Source: Enterobacter sp. JBIWA008
GTDB lineage: Bacteria; Pseudomonadota; Gammaproteobacteria; Enterobacterales; Enterobacteriaceae
Assembly: GCF_019968765.1 (NCBI RefSeq)
Contig: NZ_CP074149.1
Location: 930,001 to 994,000 of the forward strand
Length of the DNA: 64,000 bases
Direction: 5' to 3'
Shown: positions 1-11,049 of the stretch, piece after piece
Layout: every line of letters starts with the position of its first letter
Position numbering within the stretch: position 1 is the stretch's first letter
Translations under genes and position numbers: made by a program
The notes under the pieces: generated by a model
What the model was told of the DNA's origin: nothing
Database searches by the model: none
Seen by the model: only the letters and a program-made list of their open reading frames with translations

Positions 1-2
1 GT

Positions 3-376
3 GCCACCAGGGAAAACCTCGCGCTCATGCAGCGCATGCTGGAACGCATCGATAAGGTCAGCCCGGACGACCGCGATCTCAACGAGCTCTGGGATAGCGC
101 CTTTCACCGGGCGATTGCCGAGGCTGCGGGCAACCGTCTTATGCTCGGCCTGTTTGATGCCATTGATGCCGTGCGGCGTGAACCGGGCTGGCAGCATCTG
201 CGTGAATTAGCCCGCACGCCCGAACGTGTCGATAGCTATAACGACCACCACCACAAGATCATGGCTGCGATTATCCATCGCCAGCCTAATGAAGCTGCGG
301 TCGCCATGCGCGAACACCTGCTCAGCCTGCAAACCGCCCTGATTCAGGCGATCCACATCGAGGACGACTTCACGCC

Positions 377-380
<4 letters not shown>
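3..380 (+). CDS. GntR/FadR-family regulator, C-terminal ligand domain (5' truncated by window)
   Basis: The reading frame is open from the window edge and ends at 380, so only about 125 C-terminal residues are visible. They match the all-helical FCD effector domain of FadR-type GntR regulators. The typical pattern is visible: a D-x-x-F-H helix (DSAFHRAIAEAAGN) and a later helix with paired histidines (DHHHKIMAAI), which in this family line a metal or carboxylate ligand pocket. The DNA-binding winged helix is outside the window. Its stop codon overlaps the ATG of the next ABC transporter gene (ATGA), so it is probably co-transcribed with the transporter, which it may control. Confidence 0.8.
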
Positions 381-1386
<1,006 letters not shown>

Positions 1387-1390
<4 letters not shown>

Positions 1391-2469
1391 CCACGCCCAT
1401 TCTTGAAGCCCACGACCTCAGCAAGCTTTTCCCCGGCCCCAAAAAGCTCTTTACTCCGGCACGGTTTGTCACGGCGGTCGATCGCGTATCGCTTGCCGTG
1501 ATGCCGGGCGAAACGCTGGCGATTGTCGGCGAGTCCGGTTCCGGAAAATCCACCCTAGGCCGTCTGCTGCTGCGTTTGCTGGCCGCCAGCGAAGGGCGCG
1601 TCTTTTATCAGGGGGAGGAGATCACCGACGCCTCCGGTGCCCGCCTGAACCAGCTCCGGCGCGAGCTGCAGATTATTTTTCAGGATCCCTTCGCCTCGCT
1701 CAACCCGCGCATGACGGTGGAGCAGATCGTCGGGGAGCCGCTGTGGCTGCATCAGAACATGAAAAAAGCGGATCGCCAGTACCGCGTTGCCGAGCTGCTT
1801 AAAACCGTTGGCCTGCCTGCCGCCTGGGCCGGGCGCTATCCACATGAGTTTTCCGGCGGGCAGCGCCAGCGTATCGGCATTGCGCGCGCGCTGGCCTCGG
1901 GGCCGAAGCTGCTGCTGGGTGATGAGCCGGTATCCGCGCTGGATGTGTCCGTTCAGGCGCAGGTGGTCAACCTGCTGGAAAGCCTGAAGCACCAGCTGGG
2001 GCTGACGATGGTGATTGTCGCCCACGGTCTGGCGGTGATCCGCCATATGAGCGACCGCGTGGCGGTGATGTATCTCGGGCAAATCGTCGAGCTTGCCACC
2101 GTGGATGAGATTTTTGACGCGCCGCTGCACCCCTATACCCAGGCGCTGATCGCCTCGGCGCCGCAGATGCAGCCGGGCGTTGAGCGAGAGGCGCCGCTGC
2201 TGCAGGGGGATCTGCCCAACCCGGCCAGCCCGCCGTCCGGCTGCCGTTTCCACACCCGCTGCCCGTACGTTACCGATGAATGCCGCCAGGTCGAGCCGAT
2301 TAATCAGGTGCTCGACGGCGGGCGTCAGGTTGCCTGCCACCGCTGGCAGGAGATCAACCGCGATCGCAGCGTTATCCAGATCGCACCGCCATCCGCCGCT
2401 TTTCTGCGCCGCCGCGCGCTGTTTGAACACGCGGCCACTCACTCGTCCCTTCCTTCAAGGAACTCATGA
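1387..2469 (+). CDS. Peptide-type ABC transporter ATPase 2 (DppF/OppF type)
   Basis: This is the second 360-residue ATPase of the importer. Walker A is GESGSGKST (48-56), the Q-loop FQDP lies near 98, the signature FSGGQRQRIGIA starts near 155 and Walker B is LLLGDEP (176-182). The switch region reads VAHGLAVIRH (His 213) where most relatives read THD, a small change that keeps the His. An oligo_HPY tail (GCRFHTRCPY) is present. About 45 residues after that tail look non-conserved. It overlaps its neighbours by 4 bp on both sides, which suggests translational coupling and equal stoichiometry with ATPase 1. Confidence 0.9.
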
Positions 2470-3986
2470 TAATGACAATGCGTAATTCTCTTTTGACCGT
2501 ACTGGGAAGTGTTATGTTGCTTGGCGCGGCGCTGCCCGCCCATTCTGAAAGCGTGCTGCGGATCGGCCTGGGCGCAGACCCGGACATGCTCGACCCGCAT
2601 CTGGCGCGCACCTACTATGGCCGCTTCGTGTTTGCCTCCCTGTGCGACAGGCTGGTGGACGTGGATGAAAACCTGAAGGTCGTCCCCGGTCTGGCCAAGG
2701 ACTGGGCGTGGAGTGACGACGGTAAAACCCTGACGCTCAATCTGCGCGAAGGCGTCACCTTCCACGACGGTGAGAAATTCGATGCCGCCGCCGCAAAATA
2801 CAATCTTGACCGCGCCCTGACCCTGAAAGGCTCCCTGCGTAAGAGCGAGATCTCCTCCGTTGAATCGGTCGAGGTCACCGGCCCAATGCAGATTGCGCTG
2901 CACCTGAAAACGCCCGATGCCGCGCTGCTGATGCAGCTCACCGACCGCGCGGGCGCGATGATGGCTCCCGAGGCGGCGAAAAAGCCTGACTTTGCCGCCC
3001 ATCCGGTCTGCTCCGGCCCGTATAAATTCGACAGCCGCGTGTCCCAGGACCGCATCGTTTTGAGCCGCTTCGATAACTACTGGAACAAAAACGCCTACCA
3101 CTTCGACAAAATCATCTATCTGCCGATCCCGGACGCCTCCGTGCGCCTCGCGAACCTGCGCGCGGGCGATCTCGACCTGACCGAAGGCATCGCCGCCAGC
3201 GACGTGAAAACGGTCGAGGCCGACAGCAAGCTGGCGCTGGCGAAGGTGACCGGTCTGGGCTATCAGGGCATCACCTTCAACATCAATAACGGCAAGGTGC
3301 CGGCCAACGATCCGTTTAAGGACGCCCGCGTGCGCGAGGCGTTTTCTCAGGCCATCGACCGCGATGCGTTAAACCAGGTGGTCTTCGAAGGGCTTTACAC
3401 CCCGGCCAACCAGGCGTTTTCCCCGGTCAGCCCGTATCACGTCAACCTGCCGGTTCCGCCGCGTGACGTCGACAAAGCCAAAGCCCTGCTGAAAGCGGCA
3501 GGCATCACCGCGCCGCTGACCGTCAACCTGCTGGTGCCAAACAACCCAACCTCGCAGCAGGTCGGCCAGGTGCTGCAGGCAATGGTCGCCGAGGCGGGCT
3601 TTAATCTGAACCTGCAGATGACCGAATTCGCCACGCTGCTGGACCGCCAGCAGAGCGGGGACTACCAGCTGAGCTTCTCCGGCTGGTCGGGACGTCCGGA
3701 TCCGGACGGCAGCATCTACGGCTTTATCAACAGCAAAGGCACTCTGAACGACGGCCGCTACAGCAACGCGCAGGTCGACGAGTGGCTGACCCAGGCGCGC
3801 CAGAGCACCGATCAGGGCGCACGCCAGCCGCTGTACGACAAGGTGGTGAAACAGCTGCAAACCGATATGCCGATTGCCTACCTCTACTTCGAGCCGCGCA
3901 TTTTCGGTCTGAACAAAAGCGTGCAGGGCTTTAAGCCGTACCCGGACGGCATCGTGCGTCTGGCGGGTTTGACGCTGGCGAAATAA
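2466..3986 (+). CDS. Periplasmic peptide-binding protein, SBP family 5
   Basis: This 506-residue extracellular solute-binding protein is of the DppA/OppA/GsiB type. It starts with a signal peptide: basic MRN, then a hydrophobic core, then an AHS-type cleavage site at about residue 28. The mature part opens with the family hallmark, a short beta strand followed by DPDMLDPHLART. The conserved NYW region (FDNYWNKNAYHFDKI) is typical of the family. Three in-frame ATGs (2466, 2472, 2478) follow the ribosome site AAGGAA at 2457-2462. The first overlaps the previous stop but is only 3 nt from the ribosome site; 2472 has better spacing and may be the true start. It delivers substrate to the permeases encoded next. 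Confidence 0.9.
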   Translation: MIMTMRNSLLTVLGSVMLLGAALPAHSESVLRIGLGADPDMLDPHLARTYYGRFVFASLCDRLVDVDENLKVVPGLAKDWAWSDDGKTLTLNLREGVTFHDGEKFDAAAAKYNLDRALTLKGSLRKSEISSVESVEVTGPMQIALHLKTPDAALLMQLTDRAGAMMAPEAAKKPDFAAHPVCSGPYKFDSRVSQDRIVLSRFDNYWNKNAYHFDKIIYLPIPDASVRLANLRAGDLDLTEGIAASDVKTVEADSKLALAKVTGLGYQGITFNINNGKVPANDPFKDARVREAFSQAIDRDALNQVVFEGLYTPANQAFSPVSPYHVNLPVPPRDVDKAKALLKAAGITAPLTVNLLVPNNPTSQQVGQVLQAMVAEAGFNLNLQMTEFATLLDRQQSGDYQLSFSGWSGRPDPDGSIYGFINSKGTLNDGRYSNAQVDEWLTQARQSTDQGARQPLYDKVVKQLQTDMPIAYLYFEPRIFGLNKSVQGFKPYPDGIVRLAGLTLAK

Positions 3987-4004
3987 ACGTCCTGAGGAGA
4001 ACCC

Positions 4005-4946
4005 ATGCTGGAACTTATTTGCAAACGTCTGCTGCTGGCTATACCAACTCTGCTGCTGGTGAGCATGATGGTGTTCGGGCTGCAAAAGCTGCTGCCCGGC
4101 GACCCGCTGATTGCCATGGCCGGGGAGGAGCGCGATCCGGCGGTCATCGCCCAGCTGCGCGCGGAGCTGAACCTCGATGCGCCGATCCCCGTGCAGTATT
4201 TCCACTGGCTGACGCGGGCGCTGCAGGGCGATCTGGGCGTCTCTTTACGCACGCACGAACCGGTGACGCAGCTGATCGCCAGCAAGCTGCCGGTCACGCT
4301 GGAGCTGTCCCTGCTGGCGATGATTATTGCGCTGGTGTTTGGCATCAGCATGGGGATCCTCGCGGCGGTGAACAAAAACAGCTGGGTCGATCACGGGGCG
4401 AACTTCGTGGCGATCTCGGGGATCTCGATCCCGCACTTCTGGCTGGGGATCCTGCTGATTCTGGTCTTTTCGGTGAACCTGCAGTGGCTACCCGCGTCCG
4501 GCTACGTGCCGTTCAGTGAAGATCCGCTCCAGAACCTGCGCACGCTGCTGCTGCCCGCGTCCGTGCTCGGAACCGGCCTCGCGGCAACGCTGATGCGCCA
4601 CACCCGCGCGTCGATGATTGCGGTCCTGAAGGCAGATTACATCCGTACCGCGCGGGCTAAGGGGCTGCTGCCAAAAGCGGTGATCTTAAAGCACGCGTTT
4701 CGCAACGCGCTGGTGCCGGTCATCACCCTCACCACGCTGCTGTTCGGCGAGCTGCTGGGCGGTGCGGTGCTGACCGAGCAGGTCTTCACCATCCCGGGCT
4801 TTGGCAAGATGATTGTCGATTCGGTATTCAACCGTGACTACGCGGTGGTGCAGGGCGTGGTGCTGATCGTGGCGATTGGCTTCCTGATGCTCAACCTGCT
4901 GGCCGACGTGCTCTACGTCCTTATCAACCCGAAAATGCGAGGTTAA
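4005..4946 (+). CDS. Peptide-type ABC transporter permease 1 (DppB type)
   Basis: This 313-residue inner-membrane permease has an N-terminal membrane segment, the family motif LLPGDP, a periplasmic loop and a block of further membrane helices. The cytoplasmic EAA coupling loop is visible as YIRTARAKGLLPKAV near 210-225, where the ATPase docks. A GAGGAGA ribosome site precedes the ATG. It follows the binding-protein gene by 18 bp and precedes permease 2 by 2 bp. It forms the channel together with permease 2. Confidence 0.9.
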   Translation: MLELICKRLLLAIPTLLLVSMMVFGLQKLLPGDPLIAMAGEERDPAVIAQLRAELNLDAPIPVQYFHWLTRALQGDLGVSLRTHEPVTQLIASKLPVTLELSLLAMIIALVFGISMGILAAVNKNSWVDHGANFVAISGISIPHFWLGILLILVFSVNLQWLPASGYVPFSEDPLQNLRTLLLPASVLGTGLAATLMRHTRASMIAVLKADYIRTARAKGLLPKAVILKHAFRNALVPVITLTTLLFGELLGGAVLTEQVFTIPGFGKMIVDSVFNRDYAVVQGVVLIVAIGFLMLNLLADVLYVLINPKMRG

Positions 4947-4948
4947 CC

Positions 4949-5824
4949 ATGGCGGAACTGACGACGCAAACCGTTACGCCCGCGCTGCCGCGCGCGCAAA
5001 ACCGGGTGCTGAAGAAATTCCTCGCCAACAAAAGCGCGGTGATTGGCGCGGTGGTGGTGGGGTTCTTTGTAATTGTGGCGCTGCTGGCGCCGTGGCTCGC
5101 CCCGTTCGACCCGGTTAAAGCCAACTTTCTGGCGGTGCGCAAAGCGCCGTCGGCGATGTACTGGTTCGGCACCGACGAGCTGGGGCGCGACATTTTATCC
5201 CGCATTATCTGGGGGGCGCGCACCTCGCTGATGGCGGGCTGTATGTCGGTCGTTATCGCGGTGGTCATCGGCGTGCCGCTGGGGCTGGTGGCGGGTTACT
5301 ACCAGAAAATATGGGACGGGGTGATCTCGCGGTTTATCGAGGCGCTGCTGGCCTGTCCGTTCCTGATCATGGCGATCGCGCTGGGGGCATTTTTGGGCCC
5401 GAGCCTGACGAACGCCATGATCGCCATCGGCCTTTCGGCGATGCCGATCTTCGCCCGCCTGACGCGCGGCCAGGTGATCGCCATTCGCAACGAAGAGTAC
5501 ATCGACGGCGCGCGGGCGATTGGCCTGCCGGATCGCTGGATCATCATCAAATACGTCCTGCCAAACGTGATGTCGCCGATCCTGGTGCAGGCCACGCTGG
5601 CGATTGCCTCGGCGATTATCGCCGAAGCCAGCCTGTCGTTTTTAGGGCTGGGGCAGCAGCCGCCCAATCCGTCCTGGGGCTCCATGCTCAACACTGCGAA
5701 AGGGTTTCTGGAGCAGGCGCCGTGGATGTCCGTTTTCCCCGGCGTGGCGATTTTCCTTGCCGTGCAGGGCTTTAATTTACTCGGTGACGGGCTGCGCGAT
5801 GCGCTCGATCCGCGCCACGACTAA
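4949..5824 (+). CDS. Peptide-type ABC transporter permease 2 (DppC type)
   Basis: This 291-residue permease has the DppC layout: a cytoplasmic N-terminus, one membrane helix (about 34-54), and the motif FGTDELGRDILSRI typical of the C-type subunits. Five more helices follow. The EAA loop EEYIDGARAIGLPD lies near 175-190. It is nearly contiguous with permease 1 (2 bp) and is followed after 6 bp by the transpeptidase-like gene. It completes an importer with two ATPases, one binding protein and two permeases. Confidence 0.9.
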   Translation: MAELTTQTVTPALPRAQNRVLKKFLANKSAVIGAVVVGFFVIVALLAPWLAPFDPVKANFLAVRKAPSAMYWFGTDELGRDILSRIIWGARTSLMAGCMSVVIAVVIGVPLGLVAGYYQKIWDGVISRFIEALLACPFLIMAIALGAFLGPSLTNAMIAIGLSAMPIFARLTRGQVIAIRNEEYIDGARAIGLPDRWIIIKYVLPNVMSPILVQATLAIASAIIAEASLSFLGLGQQPPNPSWGSMLNTAKGFLEQAPWMSVFPGVAIFLAVQGFNLLGDGLRDALDPRHD

Positions 5825-5830
5825 GGAGTC

Positions 5831-7435
5831 ATGATGACCAAAGCGCTTGATTTTACGTCCGGTTACGATTCACGCCGCCCGCCGATGCTGGGCCATAACG
5901 CGGTTGCCACGTCGCAGCCGCTGGCGGCACAGGCGGGAATGAAAATGCTGCAGCTGGGCGGCAACGCCGTGGATGCGGCCATTGCCACCGCGATGGCGCT
6001 GACGGTGGTTGAGCCGACCGGCAACGGGATTGGCAGCGACGCCTTTGCGATCGTCTGGGACGGTGAAAAGCTTCACGGGCTGAACGCGTCCGGTCGTTCG
6101 CCGGCCAGCTGGCATGCGGATCTGTTTGCCGGAAAAACGGCGGTGCCGGAAATTGGCTGGGACGCGGTGACCGTGCCGGGTGCGGTATCCGGCTGGGTCG
6201 CGCTGGCGGAACGCTTCGGCACGCTGCCGCTGACCACGCTGGCGCAGCCTGCCATTGACTATGCGCGAAACGGTTTCCCGGTCTCCCCGCTGATTGGCCA
6301 TCTCTGGCAACGGGGCTACAACAAGCTGAAAGACCAGCCGGGCTTTAGTGCATGTTTCGCCCCTGAGGGACGCGCCCCGCGTATTGGTGAAATCTTCCGT
6401 AACCCGGCGCAGGCGAACTCGCTTGAGCTGATTGCCCGCACCAACGGCGAAGCCTTTTACCGCGGCGAGCTGGCGCAGAAGATTGCCGCTTTCGCCAAAG
6501 AGCACGGCGCGCATCTTACTGCCGACGATCTGGCAAACCATCGCGTAGACTGGGTTGAGCTGCTGTCGCGCGACTTCGCGGGCGGTTCGGTGCAGGAGCT
6601 GCCGCCAAACGGCCAGGGGATCGCCACGCTGATTGCACTCGGCATTCTGGAGCAGTGCGGCATTGAGAAGCATCATCCGGATTCCGTGCAGTCCCTGCAC
6701 CTGTCCATTGAGGCGATGAAGCTGGCGCTGGCGGATCTCGACCGCTACGTGGCGGATGAAGAACACATGGCGTTTGCGGCAAAAGAGCTGCTGAGCGACC
6801 ATTATCTGAAGTCGCGAGCCGCGCTTATCGATCACGATAAGGCGTCCGATTTTGTCTACGGTTCCCCGACGCAGAGCGGCACGGTCTACATCAGCACCGC
6901 CGACGCCAGCGGGATGATGGTCTCGTTTATTCAGTCCAACTATATGGGTTTCGGTTCAGGCATTGTGGTGCCGGATACGGGGATCAGCCTGCAAAATCGG
7001 GGCTGCGGATTTGTGCTGGATCCCAGTCACCCGAACGCGCTGGCGGGCAGCAAGCGTCCGTTCCACACCATCATTCCGGGCTTTGCGATGGACGGCAACG
7101 GCCAGCCGCTGATGTCCTTTGGCGTGATGGGTGGCCCGATGCAGGCGCAGGGACACATGCAGATGGCGCTGCGCATTATGCTGCACGGGCAAAACCCACA
7201 GGCGGCAATTGACGCCCCGCGCTGGCGCGTGGTGCAGGGCAGAGAGGTGATCGTTGAATCGACGTTCGATCGCAATACTATCGCCGCGCTGCGCGAGCGG
7301 GGGCATCAGATCGTGGTGGAAGATCCGCTGCAGGATTACAACTTCGGCGGGGCGCAGGTGATTTACCGTCTGCCGGAAGGGCACTACGTGGCTGCGACGG
7401 AAAGCCGCAAAGACGGGCAGGCGCTGGTGAGTTAA
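5831..7435 (+). CDS. Cytoplasmic gamma-glutamyltranspeptidase-like Ntn hydrolase (YwrD-like)
   Basis: This 534-residue protein of the gamma-glutamyltransferase family matures by self-cleavage. The expected nucleophile is Thr351 in QSGTVYIS, which would begin the small subunit. The large subunit shows the family N-terminal motif (MLQLGGNAVDAAIATA, 39-54), and GGPMQAQGHMQM lies in the small subunit. Unlike E. coli Ggt there is no signal peptide, so it should act in the cytoplasm on material imported by the adjacent transporter. The ribosome site AAGGAG (5823-5828) suits the second ATG (5834) better than the first. It hydrolyses or transfers gamma-glutamyl groups by family knowledge; the true substrate is unknown. 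It is the last gene of the apparent operon. Confidence 0.85.
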   Translation: MMTKALDFTSGYDSRRPPMLGHNAVATSQPLAAQAGMKMLQLGGNAVDAAIATAMALTVVEPTGNGIGSDAFAIVWDGEKLHGLNASGRSPASWHADLFAGKTAVPEIGWDAVTVPGAVSGWVALAERFGTLPLTTLAQPAIDYARNGFPVSPLIGHLWQRGYNKLKDQPGFSACFAPEGRAPRIGEIFRNPAQANSLELIARTNGEAFYRGELAQKIAAFAKEHGAHLTADDLANHRVDWVELLSRDFAGGSVQELPPNGQGIATLIALGILEQCGIEKHHPDSVQSLHLSIEAMKLALADLDRYVADEEHMAFAAKELLSDHYLKSRAALIDHDKASDFVYGSPTQSGTVYISTADASGMMVSFIQSNYMGFGSGIVVPDTGISLQNRGCGFVLDPSHPNALAGSKRPFHTIIPGFAMDGNGQPLMSFGVMGGPMQAQGHMQMALRIMLHGQNPQAAIDAPRWRVVQGREVIVESTFDRNTIAALRERGHQIVVEDPLQDYNFGGAQVIYRLPEGHYVAATESRKDGQALVS

Positions 7436-7446
7436 TGTTTTATCGT

Positions 7447-7467
7447 CCCTCTCCCTTTGGGAGAGGG
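7447..7467. terminator. Perfect hairpin between converging genes
   Basis: A 9-bp perfect stem (CCCTCTCCC / GGGAGAGGG) with a TTT loop lies between the ends of two converging genes. There is no long T-run, so it may act as a bidirectional stop or RNA-end stabiliser rather than a classic intrinsic terminator. A related hairpin occurs at 21654-21682. Confidence 0.5.
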
Positions 7468-7486
7468 GCGGGGTGAGGGGAAAATT

Positions 7487-8257
7487 TCACCCAATGCTAA
7501 ACGGATCCGCATCCTGCCATGCCGGAAACTTCTCCCGATACTCTTGCAGCGCCGTCAATGACATCTCGGCATCAATGCGCGTCGCCTGATGCGGCTCGGC
7601 GGTGGCAATGATCTCGCCCTGCGGGTTCACCACCCGGCTGTCGCCGCGGTAGTGATGCCCGTTGCCGTCGGTTCCCACGCGGTTACAGCCCACCACGTAC
7701 GCCTGGTTCTCAATTGCGCGCGCTACCAGCAGCGACTGCCAGTGCAGGGAGCGCGGCGCAGGCCAGTTGGCGACATACAGTGCCAGGTCGTAATCGTTGC
7801 GGTTGCGCGACCACACCGGGAAGCGCAGGTCGTAGCAGACCAGCGGCAAAATACGCCAGCCGCGCCACTCGAACACCACGCGCTCGTTTCCGGCTTCGTA
7901 GTGATGATGCTCATCCGCCATACGGAACAGGTGGCGTTTATCGTAAAAATGCACCTTCCCTTCCGGCTCCACCAGCAGGAAGCGGTTCACCGGCCCGCGT
8001 TCCGTTTGCAGGGCGGCGCTCCCGGCGATCAGCGCGTTGGTCTGCTGCGCTTTGGCATGCATCCAGGCGACTACCTCATCCTGCGGCAGGGACTGCTTTG
8101 CCGCCTCCATGGCGAAGCCGGTCGTGAACATCTCCGGCAGGACAATCACATCACGCCCGGTAATGCCTTCCAGTTGACGATCAAAGTGGCGCAGGTTGGC
8201 GGGGCCATCCATCCACACTAAAGGTTGCTGCAAAATAGAAATCTTCAGACCAGGCAC
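7487..8257 (-). CDS. yafV: Omega-amidase YafV, nitrilase superfamily
   Basis: This 256-residue carbon-nitrogen hydrolase matches E. coli YafV, a 2-oxoglutaramate (omega-amide) amidase of the cytoplasm linked to glutamine/methionine salvage. The nitrilase triad is visible: Glu42 in LPEMF, Lys107 in YDKRHLF and Cys141 in LVCYDLRFP. It reads on the minus strand, convergent with the upstream operon and downstream of fadE, from which it is separated by a terminator. The same yafV-fadE neighbourhood exists in E. coli. Confidence 0.9.
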   Translation of the reverse strand: MPGLKISILQQPLVWMDGPANLRHFDRQLEGITGRDVIVLPEMFTTGFAMEAAKQSLPQDEVVAWMHAKAQQTNALIAGSAALQTERGPVNRFLLVEPEGKVHFYDKRHLFRMADEHHHYEAGNERVVFEWRGWRILPLVCYDLRFPVWSRNRNDYDLALYVANWPAPRSLHWQSLLVARAIENQAYVVGCNRVGTDGNGHHYRGDSRVVNPQGEIIATAEPHQATRIDAEMSLTALQEYREKFPAWQDADPFSIG

Positions 8258-8322
8258 AATTCAGACTCCTCAAACGACCACTTTTTGACACTGTAGCACG
8301 ACATAACGAGAAAATGTGGCAA

Positions 8323-8350
8323 TAAAAAACCCCGCGCGAGGCGGGGTTTG
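8323..8350 (-). terminator. Rho-independent terminator of fadE
   Basis: Read on the minus strand: 9-bp stem AAACCCCGC / GCGGGGTTT with a 5-nt loop, followed by a T-run (TTTTTTATTG). It lies just after the fadE stop codon. Confidence 0.85.
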
Positions 8351-8365
8351 TATAAGCGAAACGCG

Positions 8366-10810
8366 TTACGCCGCTTCAGGTTTGCGGTGCTTCTCCGGCA
8401 GCTTTACCGGCTGCGTCGCCAGCTCTTCCGGTTCGAAATCATCCACGTTAATACTGCGCAGACGGCTCTCTTCGGCTTTCACCAGCAGAGCAGCTTCATC
8501 TTTATTGATAATGCCACCGGCGAGCGCCTGTTTTGCCAGCTCGTCCAGACGGGTAAACGGCAGGTTTTTGCCCAGCTGTTTACAGATCTTCTGGTGAATC
8601 GGATCGGCAGCCATCACGTCCAGCAGCGCCTCTTCCAGCAGACCCACCGGGTTATGCGGCGTCGGCGTCAGATACTGACCGCGGCCGATACGGGAGCGGG
8701 TTGCGCTCGGTACCTGCAGGATCTTCGCCACCTTGTGGTCCAGCTTGTCGGACGGCGCCAGATGGTGACGACCGGTCGGGAAGATCACCACGCGCAGAGC
8801 GCCCGCCACGAAGCGGTTCGGGAAGTTCGCCAGCAGGTCGTCAATCGCCTGTTCAGCCTGATACATTGCATCCTGAACGCCCCAGTGTACCAGCGGCAGA
8901 TCCGCTTCCTGACGGCCTTCGTCGTCGTAGCGCTTCAGGACCGCCGAGGCCAGGAAGATCTGGCTCAGCACATCCCCCAGACGGGCAGAGATACGCTCGC
9001 GACGCTTCAGGCTACCGCCCAGCACCGCCATAGAGACGTCAGACAGCAGAGCCAGGTTGGCGCTCAGACGGTTCAGATGCTGGTAATAACGTTTGGTCGC
9101 ATCGCCGGTCGGCGTCGCGCTGGTAAGGCCGCGCGTCAGGCCCAGCCAGAAGCTGCGAACCTTGTTGCTGCCCACGTGACCGATATGTTTGAACAGCAGC
9201 TTATCGAAGGCATCCACGTCGTTGTTCTGCGCGGCAGCCATCTCTTCCAGCACGTAAGGATGGCAGCGAATTGCGCCCTGACCGAAGATCATCATGCTGC
9301 GGGTCAGGATGTTTGCGCCTTCCACGGTGATGGCAATCGGTGCGCCCTGATAGCCGCGCGCCAGGAAGTTGCCTTCGCCGAGCATAATGCCTTTACCGCC
9401 CGCGATATCCATCGCGTCAATGATCGACTGCTGCGCGCGGTGGGTACAGTGGTACTTCACAATTGCGGACAGCACGGCCGGTTTTTCACCCAGCATAATG
9501 CCGTAGGTAATCAGAGAAGCAGCGGCATCCATCACGTAGGCGTTGCCCGCGATACGCGCCAGCGGCTCTTCAATACCTTCCATCTTGCCGATGGAGATTT
9601 TGAACTGACGGCGGATGTGGGCGTATGCGCCAATACCCATCGCTACCGACTTCAGACCACCGGTTGAGTTCGAAGGCAGGGTAATGCCGCGGCCCACAGA
9701 CAGACATTCCACCAGCATGCGCCATCCCTGACCGGCCATTTTCGGGCCACCGATGATGTAGTCAATCGGCACAAAGATGTCCTGACCGCGGGTCGGACCG
9801 TTCTGGAACGGCACGTTCAGCGGGAAGTGACGACGACCAATTTCAACGCCAGGGGTAGAGGTTGGGATCAGCGCACAGGTAATACCCAGATCTTCTTCAC
9901 CGCCCAGCAGTTTTTCCGGGTCAGAGAGCTTAAAGGCCAGACCCAGCACGGTGGCGATTGGCGCCAGGGTGATATAACGCTTGTTCCAGGTCAGGCGCAT
10001 GCCCAGCACCTGCTCGCCCTGCCATTCACCAATGCAGACCACGCCGGTATCCGGGATCGCGCCTGCATCGGAACCCGCTTCCGGGCTGGTCAGCGCGAAG
10101 CAAGGGATCTCCTGACCGCGTGCCAGACGCGGCAGGTAGTGATCTTTCTGCTCTTCCGTGCCGTAATGCTGCAGCAGTTCGCCCGGGCCTAAGGAGTTAG
10201 GCACGCCAACGGTAATCGCCAGGATCCCGGAGACGCCCGCCAGCTTTTGCAGGACGCGAGCCTGAGCGTAAGCGGAGAATTCCAGGCCGCCGTACTCTTT
10301 CTTGATGATCATCGCGAAGAAGCGATGTTCTTTCAGATACGCCCACAGCTCTGGCGGCAGATCGGCCATTTCATGGGTGATGGCAAAGTCGTTTGCCATA
10401 CGGCACGCTTCTTCCACCGGGCCGTCAATAAAGGCCTGCTCTTCAGCGGTCAGGCGCGGCTGCGGATAGTTATGCAGCTTTTTCCAGTCTGGGTTGCCCT
10501 GGAACAGATCGCCTTCCCACCAGGTGGTGCCCGCATCAATCGCTTCTTTCTCGGTACGCGACATCGGCGGCATCACTTTGCGGAAGCCTTTGAACACCGG
10601 CGCAGAGATCATTGATTTACGCATCGGGGCCAGGTTAAACGGCAGAAGAATGATGGCAAGAGGGACTAAAAGCCAGATATTCCAGAGGCCTGCGACGCCA
10701 AGCGCAGCCGTCCAGGCCAGAAGAATCAGGCTGCTCAGGAATAAACTTACGCGGTGATAGAACAACACACCGAGCAGAACAACGGTTGCGAGAATGCTCA
10801 AAATCATCAT
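8366..10810 (-). CDS. fadE: Acyl-CoA dehydrogenase FadE
   Basis: This 814-residue, membrane-associated flavoprotein carries out the first step of fatty acid beta-oxidation (acyl-CoA to trans-2-enoyl-CoA). Length and sequence match E. coli FadE. The N-terminus has two to three hydrophobic segments within the first 60 residues. They are followed by the acyl-CoA dehydrogenase domain ([12 protein letters not shown], then [12 protein letters not shown]) and the large C-terminal extension specific to FadE. A ribosome site (AAGGGAG on the coding strand) precedes the ATG. A FadR operator lies just upstream, so it should be repressed when acyl-CoA is scarce. Confidence 0.95.
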   Translation of the reverse strand: MMILSILATVVLLGVLFYHRVSLFLSSLILLAWTAALGVAGLWNIWLLVPLAIILLPFNLAPMRKSMISAPVFKGFRKVMPPMSRTEKEAIDAGTTWWEGDLFQGNPDWKKLHNYPQPRLTAEEQAFIDGPVEEACRMANDFAITHEMADLPPELWAYLKEHRFFAMIIKKEYGGLEFSAYAQARVLQKLAGVSGILAITVGVPNSLGPGELLQHYGTEEQKDHYLPRLARGQEIPCFALTSPEAGSDAGAIPDTGVVCIGEWQGEQVLGMRLTWNKRYITLAPIATVLGLAFKLSDPEKLLGGEEDLGITCALIPTSTPGVEIGRRHFPLNVPFQNGPTRGQDIFVPIDYIIGGPKMAGQGWRMLVECLSVGRGITLPSNSTGGLKSVAMGIGAYAHIRRQFKISIGKMEGIEEPLARIAGNAYVMDAAASLITYGIMLGEKPAVLSAIVKYHCTHRAQQSIIDAMDIAGGKGIMLGEGNFLARGYQGAPIAITVEGANILTRSMMIFGQGAIRCHPYVLEEMAAAQNNDVDAFDKLLFKHIGHVGSNKVRSFWLGLTRGLTSATPTGDATKRYYQHLNRLSANLALLSDVSMAVLGGSLKRRERISARLGDVLSQIFLASAVLKRYDDEGRQEADLPLVHWGVQDAMYQAEQAIDDLLANFPNRFVAGALRVVIFPTGRHHLAPSDKLDHKVAKILQVPSATRSRIGRGQYLTPTPHNPVGLLEEALLDVMAADPIHQKICKQLGKNLPFTRLDELAKQALAGGIINKDEAALLVKAEESRLRSINVDDFEPEELATQPVKLPEKHRKPEAA

Positions 10811-10832
10811 AAAGAAAAGCTCCCTTGCTTGT

Positions 10833-10849
10833 AGGAGGTCTGACCACTT
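10833..10849 (-). promoter_or_regulatory. FadR operator upstream of fadE
   Basis: On the coding strand the site reads AAGTGGTCAGACCTCCT. The core TGGTCAGACC matches the FadR consensus (AnCTGGTCnGACCnGTT), and I recall the same sequence from the E. coli fadE control region. It lies 23 bp upstream of the start codon. FadR should repress fadE until long-chain acyl-CoA releases it. Confidence 0.85.
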
Positions 10850-11049
10850 GTGATGATATGGTTGTAGTTGATGTTATTTCCTTTAGCAATGTGTTTACAA
10901 AATAATTACAACCTGGTTCACATTGTTCGCGTTTTCGCCGGCACGAAAAAGCAAAACGCCGGACGATTCGCATGGCTTTAGCTTCTCGCTTTTCCCGCTA
11001 TCCGGTACACTCCACTGTGTTATTTCATCAATACTGAAGGATTATCCTC
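10850..11049. promoter_or_regulatory. Divergent fadE / gmhA promoter region
   Basis: The space between two divergent genes. Its left part is A+T-rich and should carry the fadE promoter. Near the gmhA side a TACACT -10-like hexamer at about 11005-11010 sits within TCCGGTACACTCCAC, and a GAAGGA ribosome site precedes the gmhA ATG. Exact promoter positions are inference. Confidence 0.45.

Noticed and set aside
3369..4205. Minus-strand frame across the binding-protein and permease genes
   Set aside because: Antisense to two clear transporter genes, with Gln/His/Arg-rich content and no motif.
8348..9667. Long open frame (439 codons) opposite fadE
   Set aside because: It lies wholly antisense to a well-matched fadE and its product is rich in Arg/Gln/His without a recognisable domain, as expected of a G+C-rich shadow frame.
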